From: an uncultured Alphaproteobacteria bacterium | Lineage (GTDB): Bacteria; Pseudomonadota; Alphaproteobacteria; Rhizobiales; Aestuariivirgaceae | DNA: 5,476 nt | NCBI GenBank assembly: GCA_937868035.1 | Contig: CALMLK010000367.1 | Coordinates: forward strand, 1-5,476 | Direction of reading: 5' to 3' | Shown here: positions 1 through 5,346 of the stretch, piece by piece | How the letters are laid out: each line of letters starts with the position of its first letter | Position numbering within the stretch: position 1 is the first letter of the stretch | The notes under the pieces: generated by a model | Seen by the model: the letters and a program-made list of their open reading frames with translations, nothing else | What the model was told of the DNA's origin: nothing | Database searches by the model: none | Program-made: the position numbers and the translations under genes

Positions 1-211
1 CCAGATTTGCGTTCCCGTGCTGGTGGTGGCGGGCGATGCTGACGAGGTGGCCGGGCCCATCGCGCCCCTTGTTGCCCTCATGCCCACGGCAAGGGGCGTC
101 GCCCTGCCGGGGCGGAACCACATAAACGCCGTGGGCGACAAGGGATACAAGCAGGCGGTGCTCGCGTTCCTTGCGGAAAGCCAGATCCCGGCGCGTGCTT
201 CAGCGCCGTGA
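1..211 (+). CDS. alpha/beta hydrolase, C-terminal fragment (5' end outside window)
   Basis: The reading frame is open from the window edge (first full codon at position 2) to a TGA at 209-211, so only about the last 69 residues are seen. The fragment begins with a hydrophobic strand, VPVLVVAGDADEVAGP. This matches the strand and loop that carry the acidic member of the catalytic triad in alpha/beta hydrolases. About 30 residues on comes LPGRNHINAVGD, the usual setting of the catalytic histidine just before the last helix (YKQAVLAFL). The nucleophile elbow would lie upstream, out of view. Substrate cannot be told; single-domain members of this type are esterases, lactonases or C-C hydrolases. 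The gene converges on the M20 gene with only nine bases between the stop codons and no evident terminator. The family call is fairly secure; the function is open. Confidence 0.85.
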   Translation, partial: QICVPVLVVAGDADEVAGPIAPLVALMPTARGVALPGRNHINAVGDKGYKQAVLAFLAESQIPARASAP

Positions 212-220
212 TGACGGTCT

Positions 221-1381
221 TTACGCGGCCTTTTCCACCAGCCGCGCCAGATAGCTGACGCCGAACGGGATCACCGCATCATTGAAGTCATAGGCCGGAT
301 TGTGCACGCCCGCGCTGTCGCCATTGCCAAGGAAGATATAGGCGCCGGGCCGCGCATTCAGCATATAGGCGAAATCCTCAGCACCCATGAGCGGCATGGT
401 GGCGGTATCGACATTCGTCTCGCCCACGATCTCGCGCGCCACGCTGATCGCGTAGTCGGTTTCGCGGGCGTGGTTGGATGTCACGGGATAGCCGAACCTG
501 TAGTCGATCGCCGCTGTGCAGTTGAATGTTTCGGCGATGCCGGAGACGATCTCCTTGAAGCGTTGTGCTGCAAAGTGGCGGGTTTCCTCTTTCAGTGTGC
601 GCACCGTGCCGCGAAACAACGCTGTCGAGGGGATGACGTTGGAGGCCTTGCCCGCCTCGATGGCCGTCACTGACACCACGACCGAATCCAACGGGTCGGC
701 ATTGCGGGAGGCGATTGTCTGCAGTGCCGTCACGATATGGCTGATCGTCACCACGGGATCGATGCAGGCATGTGGACGCGCCGCGTGTCCGCCGCGGCCA
801 TCGATGGTGACTTCGAACACATCCGATGCCGCCATCAGGGGGCCGGGGCGGATCGCAAACTGTCCAAGCCCGATCCCCGGCATGTTGTGCAGGCCATAAA
901 CTTCCTCGATACCGAAGCGGGCGATCAGGCCGTCCTTCAGCATCACGTCGGCGCCGCCGCCGCCTTCCTCGGCGGGCTGGAAGATCACAACAGCCGTACC
1001 GGCGAAATTGCGCGTCTCCGCCAGATATTTCGCTGCACCGAGCAGCATCGCGGTGTGGCCGTCATGGCCGCAGGCGTGCATCAGGCCCGGTGTTTTCGAG
1101 GCGTAGGGCGCGTTGGTTTCTTCCGTGATCGGCAGTGCATCCATGTCGGCGCGGAGGCCAATGGTCTTGCCCGCGCCCGGCTTCCGGCCCTTGATGACGC
1201 CCACGACGCCGGTCCGGCCGATTCCCGTGACCACCTCATCGCAACCGAAGGCTTGCAATTTGTCGGCGACCACGGCTGCGGTGCGGTGCACCTCGAACAG
1301 CAGTTCCGGGTTTTCGTGGATGTCGTGGCGCCAGGCGGTGATTTCGTCGTGCAGGTCGGCAACGCGGTTGATGATGGGCAT
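221..1381 (-). CDS. M20 family metallopeptidase / amidohydrolase (hippurate hydrolase, N-acyl-amino-acid deacylase type)
   Basis: This is a complete 386-residue cytoplasmic metal-dependent hydrolase, the usual length for the M20D group (HipO, IAA-amino-acid hydrolases, N-acetyl-L,L-diaminopimelate deacetylase). These enzymes split the amide bond of N-acylated amino acids. The N-terminus reads WRHDIHENPELLFEVHRT, typical of the family. RADMDALPI (77-85) is followed by HACGHDGHT, with metal ligands Cys104 and His106. QPAEEGGGG holds the general base Glu138 and ligand Glu139. His165 (GLHNMPG) and His360 (GVHNPAYDFND) complete the set. Gly-Arg-Gly-Gly-His-Ala-Ala (195-201) lies in the lid/dimerisation domain. 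All ligands are intact, so activity is expected, but the acyl group and amino acid cannot be read off. The ATG at 1381 has only a weak AGG upstream. A possible promoter lies at 1414-1442. The gene points away from cysE, so it is not part of that operon. Confidence 0.93.
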   Translation of the reverse strand: MPIINRVADLHDEITAWRHDIHENPELLFEVHRTAAVVADKLQAFGCDEVVTGIGRTGVVGVIKGRKPGAGKTIGLRADMDALPITEETNAPYASKTPGLMHACGHDGHTAMLLGAAKYLAETRNFAGTAVVIFQPAEEGGGGADVMLKDGLIARFGIEEVYGLHNMPGIGLGQFAIRPGPLMAASDVFEVTIDGRGGHAARPHACIDPVVTISHIVTALQTIASRNADPLDSVVVSVTAIEAGKASNVIPSTALFRGTVRTLKEETRHFAAQRFKEIVSGIAETFNCTAAIDYRFGYPVTSNHARETDYAISVAREIVGETNVDTATMPLMGAEDFAYMLNARPGAYIFLGNGDSAGVHNPAYDFNDAVIPFGVSYLARLVEKAA

Positions 1382-1413
1382 GGGAACCTGAAAGTGGGTT
1401 GAGGGGGTTTGCG

Positions 1414-1442
1414 AGATAAGGCCGGGGAAAGTCCGGGGTCAA
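1414..1442 (-). promoter_or_regulatory. candidate sigma-70 promoter for the M20 hydrolase gene
   Basis: On the minus strand TTGACC (1442-1437) is separated by exactly 17 bases from TTATCT (1419-1414). This would start transcription near 1407, about 26 bases before the ATG at 1381. The -35 is close to consensus and the -10 is poor, which is tolerated in alphaproteobacteria. The spacer contains the hexamer CCGGGG twice (plus strand, 1421-1426 and 1432-1437), 11 bp apart, so a regulator could sit on one face of the promoter. This rests on pattern matching only. Confidence 0.35.
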
Positions 1443-1617
1443 CAGCCAGAGGTGCCGTACCGGCCTGCGGGATGAGGAGCATGGCAGCCCTGCGCGGCGC
1501 ACCGGCGTCATGCCCGGCAGGCGATTAAGGGGTTGCTGCACGGGCTTAACCCTCATGCCCTTGTGTCGCTCAAGCCTTCTCCCCACATCAACCAATTCAT
1601 GCTAGACTGGCGCTTCC

Positions 1618-1623
1618 GAGGAG
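1618..1623 (+). promoter_or_regulatory. ribosome binding site of cysE
   Basis: GAGGAG stands seven bases before the ATG at 1631. The good match and spacing fix the cysE start. Confidence 0.8.
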
Positions 1624-1630
1624 CCCGACC

Positions 1631-2464
1631 ATGGTCCGTGACGTCAATACCAAGCCTGTCGAAAAGATCGATCCCGTGTGGAACCGTGTGCGCACGGAAG
1701 CGGAAGATGCCGTGGCGCAGGAACCGGCGCTGGGGGCCTTCATCTATTCCTCGCTGCTGGCCCATGACAGCTTCGAATCGGCCTTGATCCACCGTCTGGC
1801 GCAGCGCCTCGGCAGCGCCGACCTGGGCTCCGACACCATCGTCAACGCTTTCCAGGATGCTGTTGAAGCCGAACCCGACATCGGGCTTTCGGCGCGGGCC
1901 GACCTCACCGCCACCTTCGACCGCGACCCGGCCTGCCACCGCTACATTGATCCCTTTCTTTATTTCAAAGGCTACCAGGCCTTGCAGACGCACCGCATGG
2001 CGCACCGCCTCTGGGAGATGGGACGGAAGGACTTCGCCTACTTCCTGCAGAGCCGTTCCTCGCTGATCTCAAGTCTCGACATTCATCCCGCCGCGCGCAT
2101 CGGCAAGGGCATCATGATCGACCACGGCCATGACATCGTCATCGGCGAAACCTGCATCATCGAGGACAATGTCTCGATCATGCAGGGCGTGACGCTCGGC
2201 GGCACGGGCAAGGAATCCGGAGACCGCCACCCCAAGATCCGCCGCGGCGTGCTCGTGGGGGCTGGTGCCAAGGTGCTGGGCAACATCGAGATCGGCAATT
2301 GCTCGCGCATCGCCGCCTGCTCGGTCGTGCTGCATGATGTGCCGCCCAACCGCACCGTCGCCGGGGTTCCCGCCAAGATCGTCGGCTATGCCGGCTGCGA
2401 GGAACCGTCGCGGGCCATGGATCATCAAGTTGATGCGGTTGCAGAAGGTGCGGATCAGGTCTAA
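1631..2464 (+). CDS. cysE: serine O-acetyltransferase (CysE)
   Basis: CysE transfers acetyl from acetyl-CoA to L-serine, giving O-acetylserine, the first committed step of cysteine synthesis in the cytoplasm. The 277-residue protein has both expected parts. An alpha-helical SATase N-terminal domain (about 14-118) begins DPVWNRVRTEAEDAV and includes AHDSFESALIHRLAQRL. A left-handed beta-helix of hexapeptide repeats follows (about 149-252). The catalytic dyad of E. coli CysE (Asp143/His158) corresponds to Asp150 and His165, with identical 15-residue spacing. GVTLGGTGKESGDRHPKI (187-204) is the acetyl-CoA/serine loop signature, and VAGVPAKIVG closes the helix. The start is set by GAGGAG seven bases upstream. 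The C-terminus ends in Val instead of the Ile used by many CysE proteins to dock into CysK. A DUF3126 gene follows after 32 bp, presumably in the same transcript. Confidence 0.96.
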   Translation: MVRDVNTKPVEKIDPVWNRVRTEAEDAVAQEPALGAFIYSSLLAHDSFESALIHRLAQRLGSADLGSDTIVNAFQDAVEAEPDIGLSARADLTATFDRDPACHRYIDPFLYFKGYQALQTHRMAHRLWEMGRKDFAYFLQSRSSLISSLDIHPAARIGKGIMIDHGHDIVIGETCIIEDNVSIMQGVTLGGTGKESGDRHPKIRRGVLVGAGAKVLGNIEIGNCSRIAACSVVLHDVPPNRTVAGVPAKIVGYAGCEEPSRAMDHQVDAVAEGADQV

Positions 2465-2484
2465 GCCCGGCCCCCGCAACCTGT

Positions 2485-2499
2485 GGAGCACTGATCTTG
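2485..2499 (+). promoter_or_regulatory. ribosome binding site and TTG start codon of the DUF3126 gene
   Basis: GGAG (2485-2488) is followed after eight bases by TTG (2497-2499). The next codons read KPDEI, matching the MKPEEI-type start known for the DUF3126 family, so the rare TTG is taken as the true initiator. No ATG or GTG is available in frame nearby that would keep the conserved N-terminus. Confidence 0.7.
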
Positions 2500-2709
2500 A
2501 AGCCCGATGAAATTGCCAAGCTGACGAAATTCCTGCGTGCCAAATTCGACAACGCCGGTCTTTCCGTGCGCGCCCGTCCGCAGAAGAAGGACTCAGGTGA
2601 AGTCTACATCGGTGACGAGTTCATCGGCGTCATCTTCCGCGACGAGGAAGACGGCGAGCTGTCGTATAACTTCTCCATGGCCATTCTCGATTTCGACCTC
2701 GAGGAGTAG
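2497..2709 (+). CDS. DUF3126 family protein
   Basis: This 70-residue acidic, soluble protein of unknown function matches DUF3126 from memory. It has KPDEI at the start, VRARPQKKDSGEVYIGDEF (24-42), a GVIFRDEEDGELSYNFSM core (44-61) and the end AILDFDLEE. Family members are small alphaproteobacterial proteins of about this length, so it appears complete. No signal peptide, membrane segment or metal site is seen. The alternating hydrophobic pattern of the second half (VYIGDEFIGVIF, LSYNFSMAILDFDL) suggests a small beta-sheet domain. It lies 32 bp behind cysE with its own Shine-Dalgarno and a TTG start, and is probably co-transcribed with cysE. That position suggests, but does not show, a link to cysteine or sulfur metabolism. 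The family call is secure; the function is unknown. Confidence 0.9.
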   Translation: MKPDEIAKLTKFLRAKFDNAGLSVRARPQKKDSGEVYIGDEFIGVIFRDEEDGELSYNFSMAILDFDLEE

Positions 2710-2832
2710 GGCGTTACGCCCAACCGTCTGCCGGTCTCTCCAGTGACCGTGAAGCGCGGAGTCGCACTTTCGCTGGTCAATCCGCTTGCCTTGCGGCCCT
2801 GATCTTGCAATCCTGAATCATGTGTAAATGCG

Positions 2833-2851
2833 CTGTCCCGTTGTGGGACAG
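2833..2851. repeat. perfect 7-bp inverted repeat, possible operator or leader hairpin
   Basis: CTGTCCC (2833-2839) and GGGACAG (2845-2851) are exact reverse complements around the five-base centre GTTGT. The repeat lies 25 bp before the ATG of the membrane protein gene. It has no T-tract on either side, which argues against an intrinsic terminator. A weak -10-like GTAAAT at 2824-2829 lies just before it, so the repeat would cover the transcription start and could be a repressor site. Alternatively it folds as a stem-loop in the 5' leader. Confidence 0.5.
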
Positions 2852-2876
2852 TTGCGCGTGAGTGTGGGATTGCGTC

Positions 2877-3191
2877 ATGGACGTTCAGCATGCGGCCTAT
2901 CTGTTTGCCATTGCCGTGGGTTTCGTGTCGGCGGGCATCATCGGTTCGGTCTGGGCCATCGCGACGGATGAAGAACCGCGCCTCGCGGGTCTTTTCGATG
3001 CCAATCCCACGCTGCTGACGCCGCTCCGCGTGCTGGCCATCGTCTTCGCCGCGCCCACCACCATCCTGCTCGATGCCTTTGATGACCTGATCGACCGGCC
3101 GCTCGTCGGCATTCCGGTGCTCGCTGCCGCTTTGGTCTGGAGCTTCATGCAGGGCGTGTTTATCCTCACCCAGGTTTTCGGACTCACCTGA
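2877..3191 (+). CDS. small three-helix inner-membrane protein of unknown function
   Basis: I do not recognise this 104-residue protein with confidence. In size, helix layout and neighbourhood it recalls small uncharacterised Rhizobiales membrane proteins of the DUF6949 type. Three hydrophobic stretches are visible. Helix 1 is about 7-29 ([17 protein letters not shown]). Helix 2 is about 48-67 ([19 protein letters not shown]). Helix 3 is about 77-102. An acidic loop [14 protein letters not shown] follows helix 1, and [10 protein letters not shown] lies between helices 2 and 3. The ATG at 2877 is preferred, with GGGA seven bases upstream. A GTG at 2862, directly after an in-frame TGA, would add five residues (MWDCV). 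The stop overlaps the ribosome binding site of the gamma-CA gene eight bases on, which implies translational coupling. It is a real gene judging by operon position and clear membrane periodicity; the function is not assignable. Confidence 0.8.
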   Translation: MDVQHAAYLFAIAVGFVSAGIIGSVWAIATDEEPRLAGLFDANPTLLTPLRVLAIVFAAPTTILLDAFDDLIDRPLVGIPVLAAALVWSFMQGVFILTQVFGLT

Positions 3192-3195
3192 GGGA
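3190..3195 (+). promoter_or_regulatory. ribosome binding site of the gamma-CA gene overlapping the upstream stop codon
   Basis: GAGGGA begins inside the TGA stop of the membrane protein gene (3189-3191) and ends four bases before the ATG at 3200. The overlap fits translational coupling of the two genes. Confidence 0.6.
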
Positions 3196-3199
3196 CAAG

Positions 3200-3721
3200 A
3201 TGGCACTTCACACCCTGGATGGCATATCGCCCGTGTTGCCGGACGCGGGCCTGTACTGGATTGCGCCCAGTTCAGATGTGATCGGCAAGGTCCGCCTGTT
3301 GCGAGATGCAAGCGTGTGGTTTCACGCGGTGCTGCGCGGCGATAATGAATGGATCGAGGTGGGCGAGGGCAGCAATGTGCAGGATGGCTGCGTGCTGCAC
3401 ACGGACATGGGTTCACCGCTTACCATCGGACGCAATTGCACGATCGGTCACAAGGCAATCCTGCACGGCTGTACCATCGGCGACAATTCGCTGATCGGCA
3501 TGGGAGCGACAGTACTGAACAACGTGGTGATCGGGCGCAATTGCCTGATCGGCGCCAATGCCCTCATCCCGGAGGGCAAGTCGATTCCCGACAATTCCCT
3601 CGTGGTCGGGGCGCCGGGCAAGGTGATCCGCGTCCTTGATGCGGAAGGGGCAGCACAGCTCACGCGGTCGGCGGAAGGATACGTCCGCAACTGGAAGCGC
3701 TACACCACAGGTCTTGTCTGA
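3200..3721 (+). CDS. gamma carbonic anhydrase family protein
   Basis: This 173-residue cytoplasmic left-handed beta-helix protein is of the YrdA/PaaY/gamma-CA type and probably forms trimers with metal sites between subunits. The three metal-binding histidines are present: His67 (CVLHTD), His84 (IGHKAIL) and His89 (LHGC). The 17- and 5-residue spacings are those of the short gamma-CA homologues lacking the acidic loop of archaeal Cam. RGD at 46-48 and NVQDG (59-63) supply the conserved Arg, Asp and Gln near the active site. Hexapeptide repeats run from about 29 to 145, ending in [10 protein letters not shown], and a C-terminal helix follows (about 147-169). Such proteins hydrate CO2 weakly or not at all in vitro, and some act as thioesterases, so the true activity is uncertain. 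The gene follows the membrane protein by eight bases and ends in tandem stops TGA TAG. Confidence 0.94.
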   Translation: MALHTLDGISPVLPDAGLYWIAPSSDVIGKVRLLRDASVWFHAVLRGDNEWIEVGEGSNVQDGCVLHTDMGSPLTIGRNCTIGHKAILHGCTIGDNSLIGMGATVLNNVVIGRNCLIGANALIPEGKSIPDNSLVVGAPGKVIRVLDAEGAAQLTRSAEGYVRNWKRYTTGLV

Positions 3722-3744
3722 TAGAAAGGTGCCGGAGCGGCGCG

Positions 3745-3975
3745 TCAGGACAAGCGCGGACTCACCGCCGGCCAACTGCCGGATTGATGCGGCGGCGATA
3801 CGCGAATGCTGCTGTTCACCCAGTTCACGATATCGATGATGGACCAACGCTGTTCGAGACCCGGCAAGGGCAGCGGAAAGCCATTTGCTTCCAGCGTCGG
3901 AAGCTGTGACAGCAATTCTTCCACCGATATCTGCAGGGCTTCCGCCACTTCCGCGGCGGTAAAAACCAACTTCAT
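3745..3975 (-). CDS. small AlpA/MerR-like helix-turn-helix DNA-binding protein
   Basis: This is a 76-residue protein. The ATG at 3975 is chosen because GGGGAGAG stands about five bases before it; an upstream in-frame ATG at 4014 would add 13 basic residues but lies upstream of the candidate -10 element. VFTAAEVAEALQISVEELLSQL (4-25) reads as a helix-turn-helix. NGFPLPLPGLEQRWSIIDIV (31-50) resembles the wing and last helix of AlpA/excisionase-type winged helices, where a GFP-x-P segment precedes a W/R and a helix ending in W (here NWVNS). The last 20 residues (SPPHQSGSWPAVSPRLS) look disordered. It probably acts as a small transcription regulator, possibly on its own promoter. The gene converges on the gamma-CA gene with 23 bp between stops and lies 99 bp downstream of the S24-like regulator gene. 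Confidence 0.75.
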   Translation of the reverse strand: MKLVFTAAEVAEALQISVEELLSQLPTLEANGFPLPLPGLEQRWSIIDIVNWVNSSIRVSPPHQSGSWPAVSPRLS

Positions 3976-4002
3976 TAGCACTCTCCCCAGAGGCGATTTC
4001 TT

Positions 4003-4031
4003 TCTATAGCACAATCATGAATTGCGTAAAA
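4003..4031 (-). promoter_or_regulatory. candidate promoter of the small HTH gene
   Basis: On the minus strand TTTTAC (4031-4026) and TATAGA (4008-4003) are 17 bases apart. Initiation would fall near 3996, about 20 bases before the ATG at 3975, leaving room for the Shine-Dalgarno at 3983-3990. The region is markedly more AT-rich than anything else in the window. The -10 is good, the -35 weak. The imperfect palindrome at 4010-4026 fills the spacer, so this promoter is likely controlled. Confidence 0.45.
4010..4026. promoter_or_regulatory. imperfect palindrome CACAAT-N5-ATTGCG, candidate operator
   Basis: CACAAT (4010-4015) and ATTGCG (4021-4026) are inverted copies with one mismatch, separated by CATGA. 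The element sits between the candidate -10 and -35 of the small HTH gene, the classic place for a repressor. Candidate binders are the S24-like HTH protein encoded upstream or the small HTH protein itself. Confidence 0.4.
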
Positions 4032-4049
4032 GCAAAAAATCATGTGAAA

Positions 4050-4066
4050 ATTGTGAAATAATTGTG
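4050..4066. repeat. two direct ATTGTG repeats one helical turn apart
   Basis: ATTGTG occurs at 4050-4055 and 4061-4066, an 11-bp period. It is the same hexamer, on the plus strand, as the half-sites of the palindrome at 4010-4026. A related TGTGAAA repeat occurs at 4043-4049 and 4052-4058. The repeats lie just beyond the stop codon of the S24-like gene and upstream of the small HTH promoter, where extra operator half-sites would be placed. Confidence 0.4.
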
Positions 4067-4074
4067 GCGCGCTG

Positions 4075-4680
4075 TTAGCGGCTGCGCAGCGTGTGCAGCA
4101 CCACGCCTTTGATCACCACGCTCTCTTCATCGGTGGCGTAGGGGCGGAGCAACTCCGCGTCGGCCGTTGCCGCCACGAGATAGGGCGGCTGGAAAATGCG
4201 GAACACGGTTTCAGTGCGCTGGGCATGCCAGTCGTAGATCTGCGCACAGACCACGTCGCCCTTGAGGGCAGGCGTTCCCAGTTGCACGAAAAGAATGTCG
4301 CCGGGCCGATATCCGGCCAGTTCAAGCGCACGGCTCTTCAAGGTCCAGGCATCAACGGCGGGAATGGTGGCGCGCAAGCGTGCGAGCACATCGCTGGCCA
4401 ATGATGATGGGGTGGCATCGAGCGGTTGTGCCTCGGGCTCCGCAAGACCGGCGTAGGATGTGGCCGAATGGCCGGCGTCGCCATTGAAGGGAATACCCGT
4501 GACCTGCGCGATGCGGCGCAAGGTGGTCTGGCGCAGGGATTGGCCGGCTTGGGCGGGGGAGAGGAATCGCGAGAGCGTCGATGGATCAAGCCCGGCACGC
4601 TTGGCCAGTTCCGTCTGGTTCCAGCCTGTCCGGTCAAGGACATTGATGATGTAGCCGCGCTGGTCCTGCTTTTCCTGCAT
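4075..4680 (-). CDS. XRE-type HTH regulator with a degenerate LexA/S24-like C-terminal domain
   Basis: This is a 201-residue, presumably cytoplasmic DNA-binding regulator. The N-terminal HTH domain (about 8-63) contains WNQTELAKRAGLDPSTLSRFL, a clear Cro/CI-type helix-turn-helix. A Pro/Ala-rich linker (about 66-95) leads to an S24-like beta domain (about 112-199) with GYRPGDILFV, LKGDVVCAQIYD, TVFRIFQPPYL and VVIKGVVLHTLR in the order seen in LexA and phage repressors. Aligned without gaps to LexA from the GD motif (Asp128), the nucleophile position is Ala118. In the TVKRL-equivalent segment (TVFRI) the general base lysine is Phe160. Self-cleavage is therefore unlikely, and the domain may serve dimerisation or ligand sensing. 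No strong Shine-Dalgarno precedes the ATG at 4680, and no other start lies in frame upstream. The BTLCP gene ends 25 bp upstream, which suggests co-transcription. Confidence 0.85.
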   Translation of the reverse strand: MQEKQDQRGYIINVLDRTGWNQTELAKRAGLDPSTLSRFLSPAQAGQSLRQTTLRRIAQVTGIPFNGDAGHSATSYAGLAEPEAQPLDATPSSLASDVLARLRATIPAVDAWTLKSRALELAGYRPGDILFVQLGTPALKGDVVCAQIYDWHAQRTETVFRIFQPPYLVAATADAELLRPYATDEESVVIKGVVLHTLRSR

Positions 4681-4705
4681 GAAGTGCCCGCGCGGATGAT
4701 CCCGT

Positions 4706-5326
4706 TCAGTTGCCGACGCTGCTGCCCAGCGAGGCGGTGGCGGTGGTCTTGGCGTCGTCGAGCGATACCCACTGCTTGGGGTCGCGCTGCGTCTGGCGCT
4801 TCAGGAAGCGGTAGTTGGTCTCGCTCCACAGCAGGATGTCATCGCGGCGGTTGTCGAGCACGTAGTCGCCGCCATCGGTGCTGACGGTGAGGACGGCATG
4901 GCCTTCGCCGTTTTCATCCAGCACCACGGTGATCAGCAGGTCGGAAGATGGGAAGCCGCGGGCTTCCAGTTCACGCTTCTTGAGGAGCAAGTAGTCCTCG
5001 CAATCACCGGCAGTGACGGGATAGGTCCAGAATTCCACTTCGCCGTAGAGCTCCTGGTCCGAGGCGGGCTTGATCGAGGTGTTGACCTTCATGTTCACCT
5101 GGAACAGGTCCGACCAGCGTTCCGGCGTCATCTTCAGGTGCGGGGTGAGCAGGGTGCCGCGGCTCTTGCATTCGGCCGGGCTCTGGGCACAGAACTTGAC
5201 GTAGCCGATGGGCGGCTTGGTGCGGCCATGTTCCGTCACGAAGAGACTGGCATTGCCAGCCAGCGCCGCCGAACCGGACAAGGTTGCCAGGAGACCCGCG
5301 ACCACCATTCCCAACCGCATCTTCAT
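4706..5326 (-). CDS. transglutaminase-like cysteine peptidase (BTLCP family, LapG-related), secreted
   Basis: This 206-residue protein belongs to the bacterial transglutaminase-like cysteine proteinases (DUF920/BTLCP), the family of the periplasmic protease LapG. The N-terminus MKMRLGMVVAGLLATLSG followed by SAALA-GN is a Sec signal peptide, cut after about residue 23, so the mature enzyme is periplasmic. Catalytic residues are Cys109 (AGDCEDY), His143 (GEGHAVLTV) and Asp158 (YVLDNR). Cys46 and Cys53 (FC...EC) may form a disulfide. NTSIKPASDQELYG and EFWTYP are family signatures. The ATG at 5326 is chosen for the signal peptide. Alternatives are ATG 5320, ATG 5347 (which would overlap the CtrA box) and GTG 5392. 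The Shine-Dalgarno is weak. No lapD/lapA-like gene is visible here, so the substrate is unknown. The family call is firm; the start is moderately sure. Confidence 0.9.
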   Translation of the reverse strand: MKMRLGMVVAGLLATLSGSAALAGNASLFVTEHGRTKPPIGYVKFCAQSPAECKSRGTLLTPHLKMTPERWSDLFQVNMKVNTSIKPASDQELYGEVEFWTYPVTAGDCEDYLLLKKRELEARGFPSSDLLITVVLDENGEGHAVLTVSTDGGDYVLDNRRDDILLWSETNYRFLKRQTQRDPKQWVSLDDAKTTATASLGSSVGN

Positions 5327-5346
5327 CTTTACGCCCACCCACACCA

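Larger units (their letters stand above)
1382..1630. other. divergent intergenic region between the M20 gene and cysE
   Basis: These 249 bases hold no convincing gene. They must carry the promoters for both divergent genes. The M20 candidate is listed separately. For cysE the only -10-like sequence is TAGACT at 1603-1608, without a recognisable -35 at 16-18 bp. A stem GGGTT/AACCC with a long loop occurs at about 1529-1552; its role is unclear. No riboswitch fold (for example SAM-II or SAM-V-like) could be recognised by eye. Confidence 0.5.

Noticed and set aside
737..1402. Long plus-strand open frame (221 codons) opposite the M20 gene
   Set aside because: It is antisense to a clearly conserved enzyme, is rich in His/Arg/Gly low-complexity sequence and matches no family. 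This is typical of shadow frames in GC-rich coding DNA.
1603..1608. TAGACT as the -10 of the cysE promoter
   Set aside because: No acceptable -35 stands 16-18 bp upstream, so it is mentioned in the intergenic entry but not called as a promoter.
2709..2721. GGGCG-TTA-CGCCC hairpin right after the DUF3126 stop as a terminator
   Set aside because: The stem is only 5 bp and no T-run follows, so it is not a convincing intrinsic terminator. It could weakly attenuate read-through at most.
2604..3416. Minus-strand open frame of 270 codons across DUF3126, the membrane protein and gamma-CA
   Set aside because: It crosses three plus-strand genes that have good family, membrane or operon support, and its translation is compositionally odd with no recognisable domain.
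3722..3744. Terminator between the convergent gamma-CA and small HTH genes
   Set aside because: Only a 4-bp GCCG/CGGC stem without T-runs is visible.
3745..4680. Prophage or integrated-element remnant, suggested by CI-like and AlpA-like regulators
   Set aside because: No integrase, attachment-site repeat, tRNA or phage structural gene is present, and base composition of the coding parts matches the neighbours. Chromosomal regulators of these types are common.
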